A stretch of DNA of 64,000 nt from Batkoa obscura (lineage: Eukaryota > Entomophthoromycota > Entomophthoromycetes > Entomophthorales > Batkoaceae), in NCBI GenBank assembly GCA_030770535.1, contig JASVEC010000005.1, forward strand, positions 186,001 through 250,000, written 5' to 3'. The notes beneath the pieces were generated by a model that was not told where the DNA came from, ran no database searches, and saw only the letters and a list, made by a program, of their open reading frames with translations. Position 1 is the stretch's first letter; every line of letters begins with the position of its first letter. Positions 33,309 through 43,972 of the stretch are shown here, piece by piece. A program made the translations under genes and the position numbers.

Positions 33309-33643
33309 CAATGTGAATTCTATTTAAGGGATTATATCCAACTTCACATGGGCAAAAAATAGAAGTAAAAGTTACTGATAAGAAATTTGCTTAATGATAC
33401 ATTTATTCAATTAAATTTAAAGATCAAATTAAATTAGACTAAGTAGCTTTAATTATAATATATACTATGATAGTATATTGTCATGAGGCATTAGGATTTA
33501 AGGATATAATGTAAAATAAAATATTTTACTTCATTTTATTAGTTGGGCTATTTTTTGCTTGGGAAATTCGTTTGAAGCTGATTGGTCCTCCCTTAATTTC
33601 AAGAACAAATTAACAGGCTAATTTTATTTTAATCTAATATTTT

Positions 33644-35164
33644 ATTGTTGAATTGACCAAATTGTTTTCTATAGAAATTTTTTTAAAAAAAAACATTCTT
33701 TCTATTTTTAATAAGAAAGAAAGCATTTCATTTCAAATTAATAACAAAACGACGATTGAACTCAAGGGTTTGCCATTACATGTGGTTGAACAAATCTTTC
33801 AGTACTTAGATCTAGATGATTTATTTGAATATTATTTTTTAAGTAAATATTTATCAAAGTTAGTGGGAAATACTATTCGACACAATTTAACTTATTCAGC
33901 TTATGATGACTTTCGTGGATTTCAAGATTATCAAAGGGGATTCATTGAAAGAAATGGATTTATTATGAAGCATTTGAATATCATTGATTATAGAAATTTT
34001 GAGTTTATTGATACTTGTCCAAACTTAGTATCTCTTTATTATAAAAAAGGATCTCATAAACTTAAGGAAGCATTGAATAATAAATTACTAGAATTAAAAC
34101 AAATGATCATGGACACAGAGAATTCAGATAAATGTTTGGAATTATTTAAGAATTATTTAAAGAAACTTGAGTATTTTGAATATTATGGTAATCAAATCAT
34201 GATTAAAAAAGTAGTTAAATATTTAGAATCAAGCGTATTGAAAACTCTTAAAATTCATATTCAAGCTAATATTTATCTTGATGGTATTGAAAGACTCAAA
34301 ACTTTTAGAAATTTGAATATATTCCATTTGAAAACGATAGGTACTATTTATGCTCCAGTTGTGTTTACTCAAAATGATTTTATCTCGAATCCAGCAATTA
34401 AAATCAAAGCACATTATCATGAATATGATATTAAATGTTTTGGTAGTCCAGAAAGAACAGAGAATATTCAAATGGTTAATACTCCTTTAGAATTTATTAG
34501 CTACAGTACAGAATATATTAATACAAATATACGTAAAGTACAAGTAATTGAAACAAAGTTAAAATCAGATCCTTATACTAATCTTGATGATATAGAAGTA
34601 GTATCTACTTCAATTGAAGCTAAACTTTCAAGTTTAACTAGAGAAAAGTTACTTCGACTTAATCAATTACCTAATATTGAAAGTATTACTTTAGGATCTA
34701 TTTGGTGAATTAGTACAGATGTATTTAGTAAACGTAATTTATATAAAGAAGAACTTTATGATGAAAAATATAAAGCACTTCACTCTAATTCTGTTAAGAG
34801 AATCATGATTGAATATTATTATAATTCATTTAATGAGTTTTTTTATTTCTTATCTTTATTTCCTAAACTTGAGTATTTGGAAATTAATACATTTGGTATT
34901 ACAACTAAAAGAAAAAAAGTCAATTATGAAATTAATACTCCATTGAAATTTGTTACTCATAAATTGATAAGTAATAAAGTTAAAGATCAAACTGTTTATA
35001 ATAAAATTAAAGTGCTTAATAATATTAGATGGACTTATTTAAAAAATGAAAAAAATCATAAAGATCAAAATAAACAACAAGCTAATAAAACTGTTGAAGC
35101 ACAAGTAAAGTCACAAGAAGAAAAACAGGTTGGATCACAGCTTGAGGAACTGGTAAAAGCATAA
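33644..35164 (+). pseudogene. Chimeric F-box gene, left arm of the inverted repeat
   Basis: The frame is open from 33638 but has no ATG before the body; the first in-frame ATG is near 33966, beyond the F-box. The first 60 codons (reading on through FNKKESISFQINNKTTIELK and GLPLHVVEQIFQYLDLDDLF) differ from every other copy. From 33820 on the sequence is identical to the gene at 41.3 kb. An in-frame TGA lies at 34706-34708 (LGSIW*ISTDVF, where the intact relative has TKWSDTKSIF), after which the frame continues to a TAA at 35162. The acidic tail (EEKQVGSQLEELVKA) differs from the other arm. It may use an unseen first exon. Most likely a converted pseudogene that could still give a 5' truncated protein. 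Confidence 0.75.
33820..35122 (+). repeat. 1303-bp inverted repeat, left arm
   Basis: Identical by eye, with equal length and so no indels, to the reverse complement of 39933-41235. The one difference I saw lies near the outer end: TCACAAGAAG here against TCATAAGAAG there. The arms are 4.8 kb apart and enclose the GH31 gene. Confidence 0.88.
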
Positions 35165-35238
35165 ACATAAACACAAGCCAAAGCAAATATTAAACCACAC
35201 GCAGAGGCAGCAGCAGAACCTTAAATGGATTATAACTA

Positions 35239-35710
35239 TGTGAAATATTGCTTTATCAGTTCTCGAATTAATTATAAGATAACAATCATTTAACTTGTTT
35301 ACAAAACTAGTTGTAGTCTTGTAATCAATTTAACCGTGAACCATGTGGTATAATCAATCCAGAGTTCCTTGTTTTGATTTGCTGTGAGAATTTATAACTT
35401 CACACTGCAGAGGATATAAAAGAGATTCTTCAACATGATAACTCGAGGCTTTTTAATTGAATTACCCCCTGATATCGTACCATTAATAAAGCCACTAAGT
35501 CTTTCTGATAACATCTTGCGTAGATTTTACAGTAGTATCTTCTATTCTATTTGTTTTACATAGTTCATAGCCTATTTTGCACTACTCTTATTAATTTAAG
35601 TCTATCTTAGTTACATAGACTAAGACCGTTCAACTCAAGGCAAGTTAATCAACCAAGAACTGCTTTTAACTCCAACCACTGAGTATCAACTCTCACACTA
35701 TAAATCAAAA
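35239..35710. repeat. Dispersed repeat, copy 2 (solo)
   Basis: Matches 3188-3560 inside the GGGGGTGTCC transposon in the same orientation, with roughly 100 bp extra (about 35314-35420). No GGGGGTGTCC terminal repeat or transposase is nearby. It is therefore a remnant of a related element, or an independent repeat that also landed in the transposon. Confidence 0.7.
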
Positions 35711-35747
35711 AATCTTAGTTTATATAACTAAGATAGACTTAAATTAA
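35591..35747. repeat. Hairpin-forming inverted repeat at the end of the solo repeat
   Basis: TTAATTTAAGTCTATCTTAG (35591 onward) is perfectly inverted at 35726-35747, and the match extends imperfectly for another 15 bp. The loop is about 110 bp. It may mark the terminus of the dispersed repeat. Confidence 0.6.
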
Positions 35748-36146
35748 TAAATATAATATACAATAAGTTATAAAATACATATAAATATAAAATATAAAAT
35801 ATTGTTATAAAATTTATATAAAACATTATAAAATTTAATAACTTTATTAAAAGGTATAACATTAAGGAATAATTTAGTAAAAAGCTTTAAATTATTATAT
35901 TAAGGAATTTTTTTAATACTTTAATTAGGTAGTTATATGTATATAATATAGTAACAGTTATTTTTTATTATAGTTACTAAATATAAACATTAAAATATGA
36001 AAATAATATTTTTTGCAAATAGATAATAAAAATTCTTACAATAAATCCTTTAATTTTAATATTGAAAATTTAATTATTAATATTTAACAGAAATCAATAT
36101 GACAAATAAATAAATAAAATTTTATAAACTATAAATTGTTTATAAA

Positions 36147-36187
36147 AAATGAAAAAATAATGAAACCAAAAAGAACATCCTCATATG
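36147..36187 (-). repeat. ~105-bp MITE, partial copy
   Basis: On the minus strand: CATATGAGGATGTTCTTTTT, then GGTTTCATTATTTTTTC. Only one end is kept. Confidence 0.55.
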
Positions 36188-36800
36188 TAATTTGTTAAAC
36201 ATTATTTTTTATATTCTAAAATTCAAGATTAAAAAATAATAACAATAAATAATCAATAATAATAGTAATAATAATAATAATAATAAATGATATAAAGTTT
36301 TATTAACATTTATCTATAACTTATATCCGCTTATTGTTTCATTTGTTTAATAATATTAATAGTTATAACAAGTTGATAATAATTTGATTTTTATAAGAAA
36401 TAATTATCAATCTAGAATTAAAGTAAATAATTAAGTATAGTTCTTATTTGTTAAAAATATTATTTTTAACGCTTTTATTTTCAACTTGGATGGTTAATAA
36501 ATGTCATTATTTTATATTAATAATTATTCAGTATTCATTATATGACATTAGAATAATAAAATGAGTAGTTCTGGCTATCAAGCAAACTTAGCTATTAATT
36601 AATTTGTTGATAATTCTAAGTTTGATAGATAAGGTAAATAAAATTGAATAAAGTTAATTTAAGTTAGAATTTAATAGTATTTTAAGTCAAGTTAGTTTTA
36701 TAATCAACTTTATTTAATGTATTGTTAAATTGAATTAGTTTATTTTTATTTCAAAAAAAAGAATTAGCATCAAAAGAGATGTGACTTATAACCATAGCAT

Positions 36801-36907
36801 CATATGGTGACGTTTTTTTTGATTTCATTACTTTTTTATTTTTTAAACGTTGTTTAAGTAGAACGGTTGTTAGTAAAATTCTTAAACAAAAAATATACCC
36901 TCATATC
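36801..36907 (+). repeat. ~105-bp MITE, copy 6
   Basis: CATATGGTGACGTTTTTTTT start, drifted core AAACGTTGTTTAAGTAGAAC, then TTGTTAGTAAAATTCTTAAA and a CCCTCATATC end. Confidence 0.75.
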
Positions 36908-37356
36908 ATAAAAACTAGAAATTATTCTACTAATTTTAATATTATGGTGAACAAGTAGTTACGGATCATTCACTTTTTTAAAATGGAATATTACTTAATA
37001 AATCTTCATTCTTTAAAAAAAGATAGCTTTTATATTAATTAAGTAAAATGCTAGACTAGGATATCAATTTTAATGATAAAGTATCGCTTTTATTTATTTC
37101 AAAAAATCAAATAAATACGATAGTTTGAAATAAGGTAAATTTAGTTAAAAGCTACTATTGTATGAGAAATAAAAAATAGTATTGGTATTTAATGATAAAA
37201 TCACCTGATTTTTATTTTATACATGGTTCAAAATAACGATTACCTAATACTTAAAACATTCAAAACATTCAAAAATTAAAAATATAAAAAGAAAGTAATT
37301 TACTTAATAATAATTAAAAATAAACAATAATATTCATTCCATTTATTAATTCAACT

Positions 37357-39609
37357 ATGTCAATTAATCCATTTTGTTTTAATAATTTATTATTCTTTTT
37401 ATTTTGTATTACAACACTTGTAGTGCAAGGTAGTAAATTAGATAATTTCAAAGAATATAAACAAATAGGAGATAATAAAGTATTAATTATTAGTAACAAT
37501 AGTCATAAATTATTAATAAGTTGGCTTGAAGATAATATCTTACGTATTCAAGGAGTTGATTCTGAACATGATTTTAGTGAGTTAAAAACCCCAATAGTAG
37601 TAACTGATAAATTTACCCCTACCAAAGTCATTGCTTATAAAAATTCAAATCATTTACAAATTACTAATCTTAATACTCAATTTAAGTTACTTATCAATTA
37701 TCAACCTATTAAGATTAAATTATTAAATAGTTCTAATCAAATTATCTTTGAAGAAGTAGATTCTATTGAATTTAATAAGGATACAAATAGTACAATTCAA
37801 TTATTAAAACAATTAAAAGAAGAGGAATATTTTGGTGGTGGTATGCAAAATGGACGATTTAGTCATCGTAATACGAAACTTAACATAACTACAGATTATA
37901 ATTATGTAGATGGAAATAATCCTAATCCAGTACCCTTTTACATGAGTACTAATGGCTATGGGGTGTTTAGAAATACATTTTCACCGGGAAACTATGACTT
38001 TAATTCTCCATTAAATTTCACTCATAATGAATTACGTTTAGATGCTTATTATTTTTTAGGCAATTTCAAACAGATATTAAATAAATATACTTATTTAACT
38101 GGACGTCCGTTTATGCCCCCAATTTATGGTTTACAATTAGGAGATTCTGATTGCTATTATAATACAGCTAATGGTAGACCACAAAAAGATACCTTAATTG
38201 ACTCTACTAAAGTAGCTGATGGTTATATTGAAAATGATTTACCTTTAGGTTATATGATATTAAATGATGGCTTTAATTGTGGTTATACAAGATTAAATGA
38301 AACTAATGAAGCAATGGGATATAGAAATGTCAGTATTGGATTATGGACCAATAGTGATTTAAGTCAATTACCAAATGAAGTATCTAATTCAGGAGTTAAA
38401 GTATATAAATTAGATGGTACTTGGGTAGGACCAGGTTATGAATTTAGTTTTAATGCCTGTAATGAAGCTTATAATGGAATTGAAAATTATTCAAATTCAA
38501 GAGGTTTAGTTTGGTCAATTGAAGGTTGGGCAGGTGTACAAAAATGTGGTATTCATTGGTCAGGTGATCAATATGGTACCTTTGAAACTATTCGTTATCA
38601 TATACCTACAATTCATGGTTCTGGTTTATCTTCTTTGGTTTATACATCTTCTGATCTAAATGGAATTGGTGATGGTAGTCCAATTACTTATATAAGAGAT
38701 CTTCAATTTAAAGTCTTTTCACCCACCTTTTTAGCTGTTTCTGGATGGGCTGAATTTGATAAACAACCTTGGAGATTTGGTGAACCTGGTACTTCTATTA
38801 ATAGAAAATATTTAAAATTGAGATCCAGATTATTACCTTATATTTATACTTTTGCTAAAGAAGCTCATAATACGGGTGTTCCCATTGTTCGTTCTATGTT
38901 ATTAGAATTTCCTAATGATAAAAATACTTGGGATAAAGAGATTACTAAATATCAATATATGTTTGGTAATTCATTTTTAGTTGCTCCAGTTTATAAAGAC
39001 GAATTAAAAAGGGATGATATTTATTTACCTAAAGGTAATTGGATTGATTACTGGAATGGCAAAGTATATGAAGGTCCAATTACATTAAATAATTATAATG
39101 CTCCTTTAGATATTCTTCCTTTATTTGTTAAAGAAAATTCTATTATACCAATGTGGAATCCAGTTAATAATTATAAACAACGTCATTCTACTGATGCTAT
39201 TATATTAGATATTTATCCTTCTAAAAAAGTTAATAGTAATAATCAATTTACATTATATGAAGATGATTATATTACAAGACAATTTAAAAATAATCAATTT
39301 ACTCAACAAACTTATTTTTTAAATGTCCAATCTAACAATAATATTAAGATTAAAATTGGTAAAATTTTAGGTACTTTTGATAATGCTACTATTAAAAGAC
39401 CTTATTATTTAACTATTCATTTGGATAATCAACCTAAATTAGTTCAATTTAATAACTCAAACAAATTGAATAATAAACCAGATATTAATAATATGAATCT
39501 TAATATTAATGGTTGGTATTATGATAAATTAGATCGTAATGGTGTACTTTATGTTATTATTCAAGAAGTTAAGAAAGATAATGAATTTGATATAAAAATT
39601 AATTTTTAA
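37357..39609 (+). CDS. Secreted GH31 glycosidase, copy 1
   Basis: Single-exon gene of 750 aa with a signal peptide (hydrophobic run in the first 24 residues, FFLFCITTLVVQG). It has a glycoside hydrolase family 31 (beta/alpha)8 core: EYFGGGMQNGRFSHR (157-171), GYGVFRNTFSPGNYDF, FYMSTNGYG and LMPPIYGLQLGD-type segments, KLDGTWVGPGYEF with the probable nucleophile Asp353, and HWSGDQYGTFE with the probable acid/base Asp404. IRDLQFKVFSPTFLAVSGWA, WRFGEPGTSINRKYLKLRSR and FGNSFLVAPVYKDELKRDDI follow, then C-terminal beta domains. GGGMQNG and K-D-x-x-WVG are features I associate with a bacterial-type alpha-glucosidase/transglucosidase subgroup. Substrate is unresolved (alpha-glucoside most likely). 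It lies between the arms of a 1.3-kb inverted repeat and is paralogous to the gene at 53986. Confidence 0.92.
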   Translation: MSINPFCFNNLLFFLFCITTLVVQGSKLDNFKEYKQIGDNKVLIISNNSHKLLISWLEDNILRIQGVDSEHDFSELKTPIVVTDKFTPTKVIAYKNSNHLQITNLNTQFKLLINYQPIKIKLLNSSNQIIFEEVDSIEFNKDTNSTIQLLKQLKEEEYFGGGMQNGRFSHRNTKLNITTDYNYVDGNNPNPVPFYMSTNGYGVFRNTFSPGNYDFNSPLNFTHNELRLDAYYFLGNFKQILNKYTYLTGRPFMPPIYGLQLGDSDCYYNTANGRPQKDTLIDSTKVADGYIENDLPLGYMILNDGFNCGYTRLNETNEAMGYRNVSIGLWTNSDLSQLPNEVSNSGVKVYKLDGTWVGPGYEFSFNACNEAYNGIENYSNSRGLVWSIEGWAGVQKCGIHWSGDQYGTFETIRYHIPTIHGSGLSSLVYTSSDLNGIGDGSPITYIRDLQFKVFSPTFLAVSGWAEFDKQPWRFGEPGTSINRKYLKLRSRLLPYIYTFAKEAHNTGVPIVRSMLLEFPNDKNTWDKEITKYQYMFGNSFLVAPVYKDELKRDDIYLPKGNWIDYWNGKVYEGPITLNNYNAPLDILPLFVKENSIIPMWNPVNNYKQRHSTDAIILDIYPSKKVNSNNQFTLYEDDYITRQFKNNQFTQQTYFLNVQSNNNIKIKIGKILGTFDNATIKRPYYLTIHLDNQPKLVQFNNSNKLNNKPDINNMNLNINGWYYDKLDRNGVLYVIIQEVKKDNEFDIKINF

Positions 39610-39803
39610 TAAATTAATAATAATAACAATAATAATTTTTAGTATAATTATTTGATTTCTATTATTTTTAAGTTAATTATAATGAATAAAAAACTCACCT
39701 AAAAATATTAAAATGTAGATTAAAAATAAAAATATAAAAATAAAAATAAAAATAAACTCAATTATTGAGTTTGAAATAGTTCCATAAAACTTTGTTTAAA
39801 TTA
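39610..39803. other. Spacer between convergent genes
   Basis: Under 200 bp, AT-rich, between the GH31 stop and the F-box tail. No terminator structure evident. Confidence 0.4.
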
Positions 39804-41306
39804 CTATATTACATCTTGATTATATTCTTCCTTGAAACTTTTCTTGGGCTCTTCTTCTACATCTTCCTTAGTAACTTTATTTGAATCAATCTGTGCTTCA
39901 ACCGATACCATGACTTGAGCTTCTGCTTTTCCTTCTTCTTATGACTTTACTTGTGCTTCAACAGTTTTATTAGCTTGTTGTTTATTTTGATCTTTATGAT
40001 TTTTTTCATTTTTTAAATAAGTCCATCTAATATTATTAAGCACTTTAATTTTATTATAAACAGTTTGATCTTTAACTTTATTACTTATCAATTTATGAGT
40101 AACAAATTTCAATGGAGTATTAATTTCATAATTGACTTTTTTTCTTTTAGTTGTAATACCAAATGTATTAATTTCCAAATACTCAAGTTTAGGAAATAAA
40201 GATAAGAAATAAAAAAACTCATTAAATGAATTATAATAATATTCAATCATGATTCTCTTAACAGAATTAGAGTGAAGTGCTTTATATTTTTCATCATAAA
40301 GTTCTTCTTTATATAAATTACGTTTACTAAATACATCTGTACTAATTCACCAAATAGATCCTAAAGTAATACTTTCAATATTAGGTAATTGATTAAGTCG
40401 AAGTAACTTTTCTCTAGTTAAACTTGAAAGTTTAGCTTCAATTGAAGTAGATACTACTTCTATATCATCAAGATTAGTATAAGGATCTGATTTTAACTTT
40501 GTTTCAATTACTTGTACTTTACGTATATTTGTATTAATATATTCTGTACTGTAGCTAATAAATTCTAAAGGAGTATTAACCATTTGAATATTCTCTGTTC
40601 TTTCTGGACTACCAAAACATTTAATATCATATTCATGATAATGTGCTTTGATTTTAATTGCTGGATTCGAGATAAAATCATTTTGAGTAAACACAACTGG
40701 AGCATAAATAGTACCTATCGTTTTCAAATGGAATATATTCAAATTTCTAAAAGTTTTGAGTCTTTCAATACCATCAAGATAAATATTAGCTTGAATATGA
40801 ATTTTAAGAGTTTTCAATACGCTTGATTCTAAATATTTAACTACTTTTTTAATCATGATTTGATTACCATAATATTCAAAATACTCAAGTTTCTTTAAAT
40901 AATTCTTAAATAATTCCAAACATTTATCTGAATTCTCTGTGTCCATGATCATTTGTTTTAATTCTAGTAATTTATTATTCAATGCTTCCTTAAGTTTATG
41001 AGATCCTTTTTTATAATAAAGAGATACTAAGTTTGGACAAGTATCAATAAACTCAAAATTTCTATAATCAATGATATTCAAATGCTTCATAATAAATCCA
41101 TTTCTTTCAATGAATCCCCTTTGATAATCTTGAAATCCACGAAAGTCATCATAAGCTGAATAAGTTAAATTGTGTCGAATAGTATTTCCCACTAACTTTG
41201 ATAAATATTTACTTAAAAAATAATATTCAAATAAACCAGCTGGATGTAAATAATGGAAAATTTGCTCCAACACCACTTCAGGTAAATATTCAAATTTGAC
41301 ACCCAT
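39804..41306 (-). pseudogene. F-box gene, right arm of the inverted repeat
   Basis: Starts with a good ATG (41306, MGVKFEYLPEVVLEQIFHYL, an F-box), then YFLSKYLSKLVGNTIRHNLT, TCPNLVSLYYKKGSHKLKEA, LDGIERLKTFRNLNIFHLKT, ending after 319 codons at a TGA (40347-40349, LGSIW*). The same frame then continues as in the left arm through FLSLFPKLEYLEINTFGITT to a second stop, TAA, at about 39938, where the left arm has CAA. After that comes an acidic tail ending NQDVI. It could express a 319-aa truncated F-box protein. Comparison with the intact 430-aa gene suggests the full gene was longer. Confidence 0.8.
39933..41235 (-). repeat. 1303-bp inverted repeat, right arm
   Basis: Reverse complement of 33820-35122 (see left arm). 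The match ends within codons for the F-box region on one side and just after KS*EE on the other. Confidence 0.88.
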
Positions 41307-42548
41307 TTTGAAATTAAATTGAACATAAAGAGAAAGATTTTTAATTATGAAAAATCAACTTTTATAATGATTACATATTTTTAGATAAAACATTTTATGC
41401 TTTTAACCAATAAGACATTGAATTAAGAAAAGCGTAGCTTGTAAGTTATTTTTAAAATTAAGGGATAAAATAAGCTTCTAGCTAGTCCTTAGCCAAAAAA
41501 TAGTTGACATAATAAAATGAAAGAGAATTTTTTTTTTAAATGTTTCTAAAAATAGTTAGTATTCATATACGATAGTCCTAATTAAATACGTGAGGTATAC
41601 TTAAATCTTAGTTATGCTAGTGTTAAACTTTATTTAGTTGATATTTGATTGGTATAGTTTTACTAGTAATTTTTTTTAGAATTACGTACCTAAGGTAGTA
41701 TTTATTAGAAATTCATAAAATCAATTAATGAATGAGAGAACGTTGAAAATGACAACAACACCTAAACCAAAGGGACCCTTCAAAAAGATTTTTAGCTCAG
41801 ATTTAGACTTATCAGGTCTAACATGAGATAGAAAGAATTCCTGAGCCAAAAAGGTCTTACATTCTTATGATAGCCCATATTAAAACAAAACCTTCCTAAG
41901 CGCCAAAGACTATTTCACAGGATTGATAGTGAATTAGCCAAATGACTGAGATTGAGAGTAGATGTAAGAAGCTAAAAGAACATGAGAGAAATAAAGACGC
42001 AACAAAAAACAATTTCTTGTCCCAGGACAAGTTAGAAGATGAGATAATATTAATAATAATTTTTATCAGTAGTTTTGATTAAACTACCTGGAAAAGCTTT
42101 TAAATATCTAAAAATTACAAATTCGTTATAGCTAAAAAAACAAAAGACAAATAGCAATATATAGTTTTCATAAATTCACGCTTTAAGCTATCTTTTTTAC
42201 TATTATGTTATAATATACTAAAATTTTAGTTATCTTAATATCTTTATTGTAAAAGAATTTCTTTAATATATTGGTTGTAATCAAAATTTAACCTTTATAG
42301 ATTATTTGAAAAATTAAAAGGCTAAAACTTACAAGTTTCAAACCATATAAAATCAGACTATTGTTTCTTTTTCAATTGAAGTTATAATAATCAGACCACT
42401 TTTTTAAAACGTTTAATTCAGTATTTAATCAACTCATTAAATCACTTAAAATGTTTACTTTTCGTAGTTTTTTCTTAAACAAATGTGCCATTTTAAATTC
42501 TAAAAATTATTACAAAATAATCTTATTATTAGAATAAGTTTTATTGAT
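41307..42548. other. Intergenic with one coding-like patch
   Basis: At about 41750-42030 the sequence is less AT-rich and starts ATGACAACAACACCTAAACC (MTTTPKPKGPFKKIFSSDLD). The frame is soon closed by several stops. No family recognised; possibly a gene relic. The rest is featureless. Confidence 0.35.
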
Positions 42549-43972
42549 TTATTTAGCTTTAACTAATCCGCTTAGTAAGTTAACATCTGAACCATTGGAA
42601 GTAACATCATAAATAGTTTCATTAGAGCTATACAACCTATCACTCTTATCTATAGTTTTAGGAATAGTTAAAGCAGTAAGCCCAATCACACCTCTAGGTT
42701 CATCTCCTAATGTTTTGTATTTACTATTCATTTTTTTATTATAACAAAGTAAAATTATGATAAGAATTATGAATATGTTAAAATAGATTATCGCAATGAT
42801 ACCCGCAATTAATGGTAAATTGAACTCAACAGTATGCTTTTCTTTTTCTATTGTATCCGTTTCGTCTAAATTGTCTTGGATTATATTACTCTTTTTGAGA
42901 TTTTTAGGATCATTTCTAGTCACACTATTTACCTCCTCCCAAGTTTTAATATTTAATATCCTACTTTTTTTAGAAGACCCACTATCGCCTTTAGAAACAA
43001 AGGAAGCAATAAGTAAATCATGATATGATATTAAACAACTCGAGCCATAAATTTGGAAATCTATTACCTTTTGAGTCCATTTAAAGGTATCTAAATTTAA
43101 TAAATAAAGCGTAGTTTCATCATTTTCTTTAGATACAAACACGTAGAGTATACTTTTTATAACTATAAACTTCTCATAGTTTATTTCATTCATTATTTTG
43201 TCGTTCAATGCTATATCTTTTATTTTGTTATTGTTAAAATCTACTTCTTTCATTTTATTCATTGGTAGTTTGTTACCATTATTATCACTACCACTTAATA
43301 TATGAAACTTTCTTTTGTATATAAAATATATCTGTATTGTATCCATAGACAATTTGATATTTGTTTGTTGAAATAAGCCAGTTTCAACACTATATAGAAT
43401 TAAAGGAAGACGTATTGAAGTAGTGATGTTATCCTTTGTAATAGTTTGATGGTCATATAAAATAAGTTGACTCTTACTACATCATTTTGTAAAAAGTTCA
43501 AAATAATTTGGTTATTAAAGTTTAAACCAGTATCTATTCCTATGCTTCTTAAAAAGTTCAACAGTTTGCTATTTGAGCTGATATCATTACTCCAACTATT
43601 ATTATCGATATCATAATAAGATAGCCCAAAAGGCCCATTTTCTTTGGATATGGTGATGATTTTACTCCCATCTTTATTATTCAACCAGAAAATATTTGGC
43701 TTATATAATGTTTGACTTGAACTAGATCGCGTAAGTCCATTCCAAGGCCCTATTCTACCACTTGACTTAAAGCCTGGGTTTAAATATACTTTATATATCC
43801 CTTGTTTCTTATTATATTTTTTGATGCCTTCCAAATAATCGTAGATATCAATATAATATATTATACCTTCTACTAATATACAAGTGTCATTTGTTAATCG
43901 GTGGCTAGTAAGATCAGAGTTTGTAAATAGAAAGAGCAATAGAGAAAATAAAAAATAAAGAGTCATAAACAA
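42549..43972 (-). pseudogene. Kelch-like membrane protein gene, broken copy 1
   Basis: Compared with the intact gene at 57297, this copy has the signal peptide (MFMTLYFLFSLLLFLFTNSD), Kelch-like repeats (GIIYYIDIYDY, NGPFGLSYYDIDNNSWSND), then a one-base deletion near 43475 that shifts the frame at NDVV. The other frame continues with KSQLILYDHQ, TSIRLPLILYSVETGLFQQT, FHILSGSDNNGNKLPMNKMK and a C-terminal transmembrane helix (LPLIAGIIAIIYFNIFIILI) with a cytosolic tail. It is otherwise well preserved, so the break looks recent, or the base may be a sequencing or assembly error. Confidence 0.8.

Larger units (their letters stand above)
35748..37356. other. AT-rich spacer upstream of GH31 copy 1
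   Basis: Contains one partial and one full MITE copy, and a TAA/ATA microsatellite at about 36265-36290. No gene seen. Confidence 0.5.
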
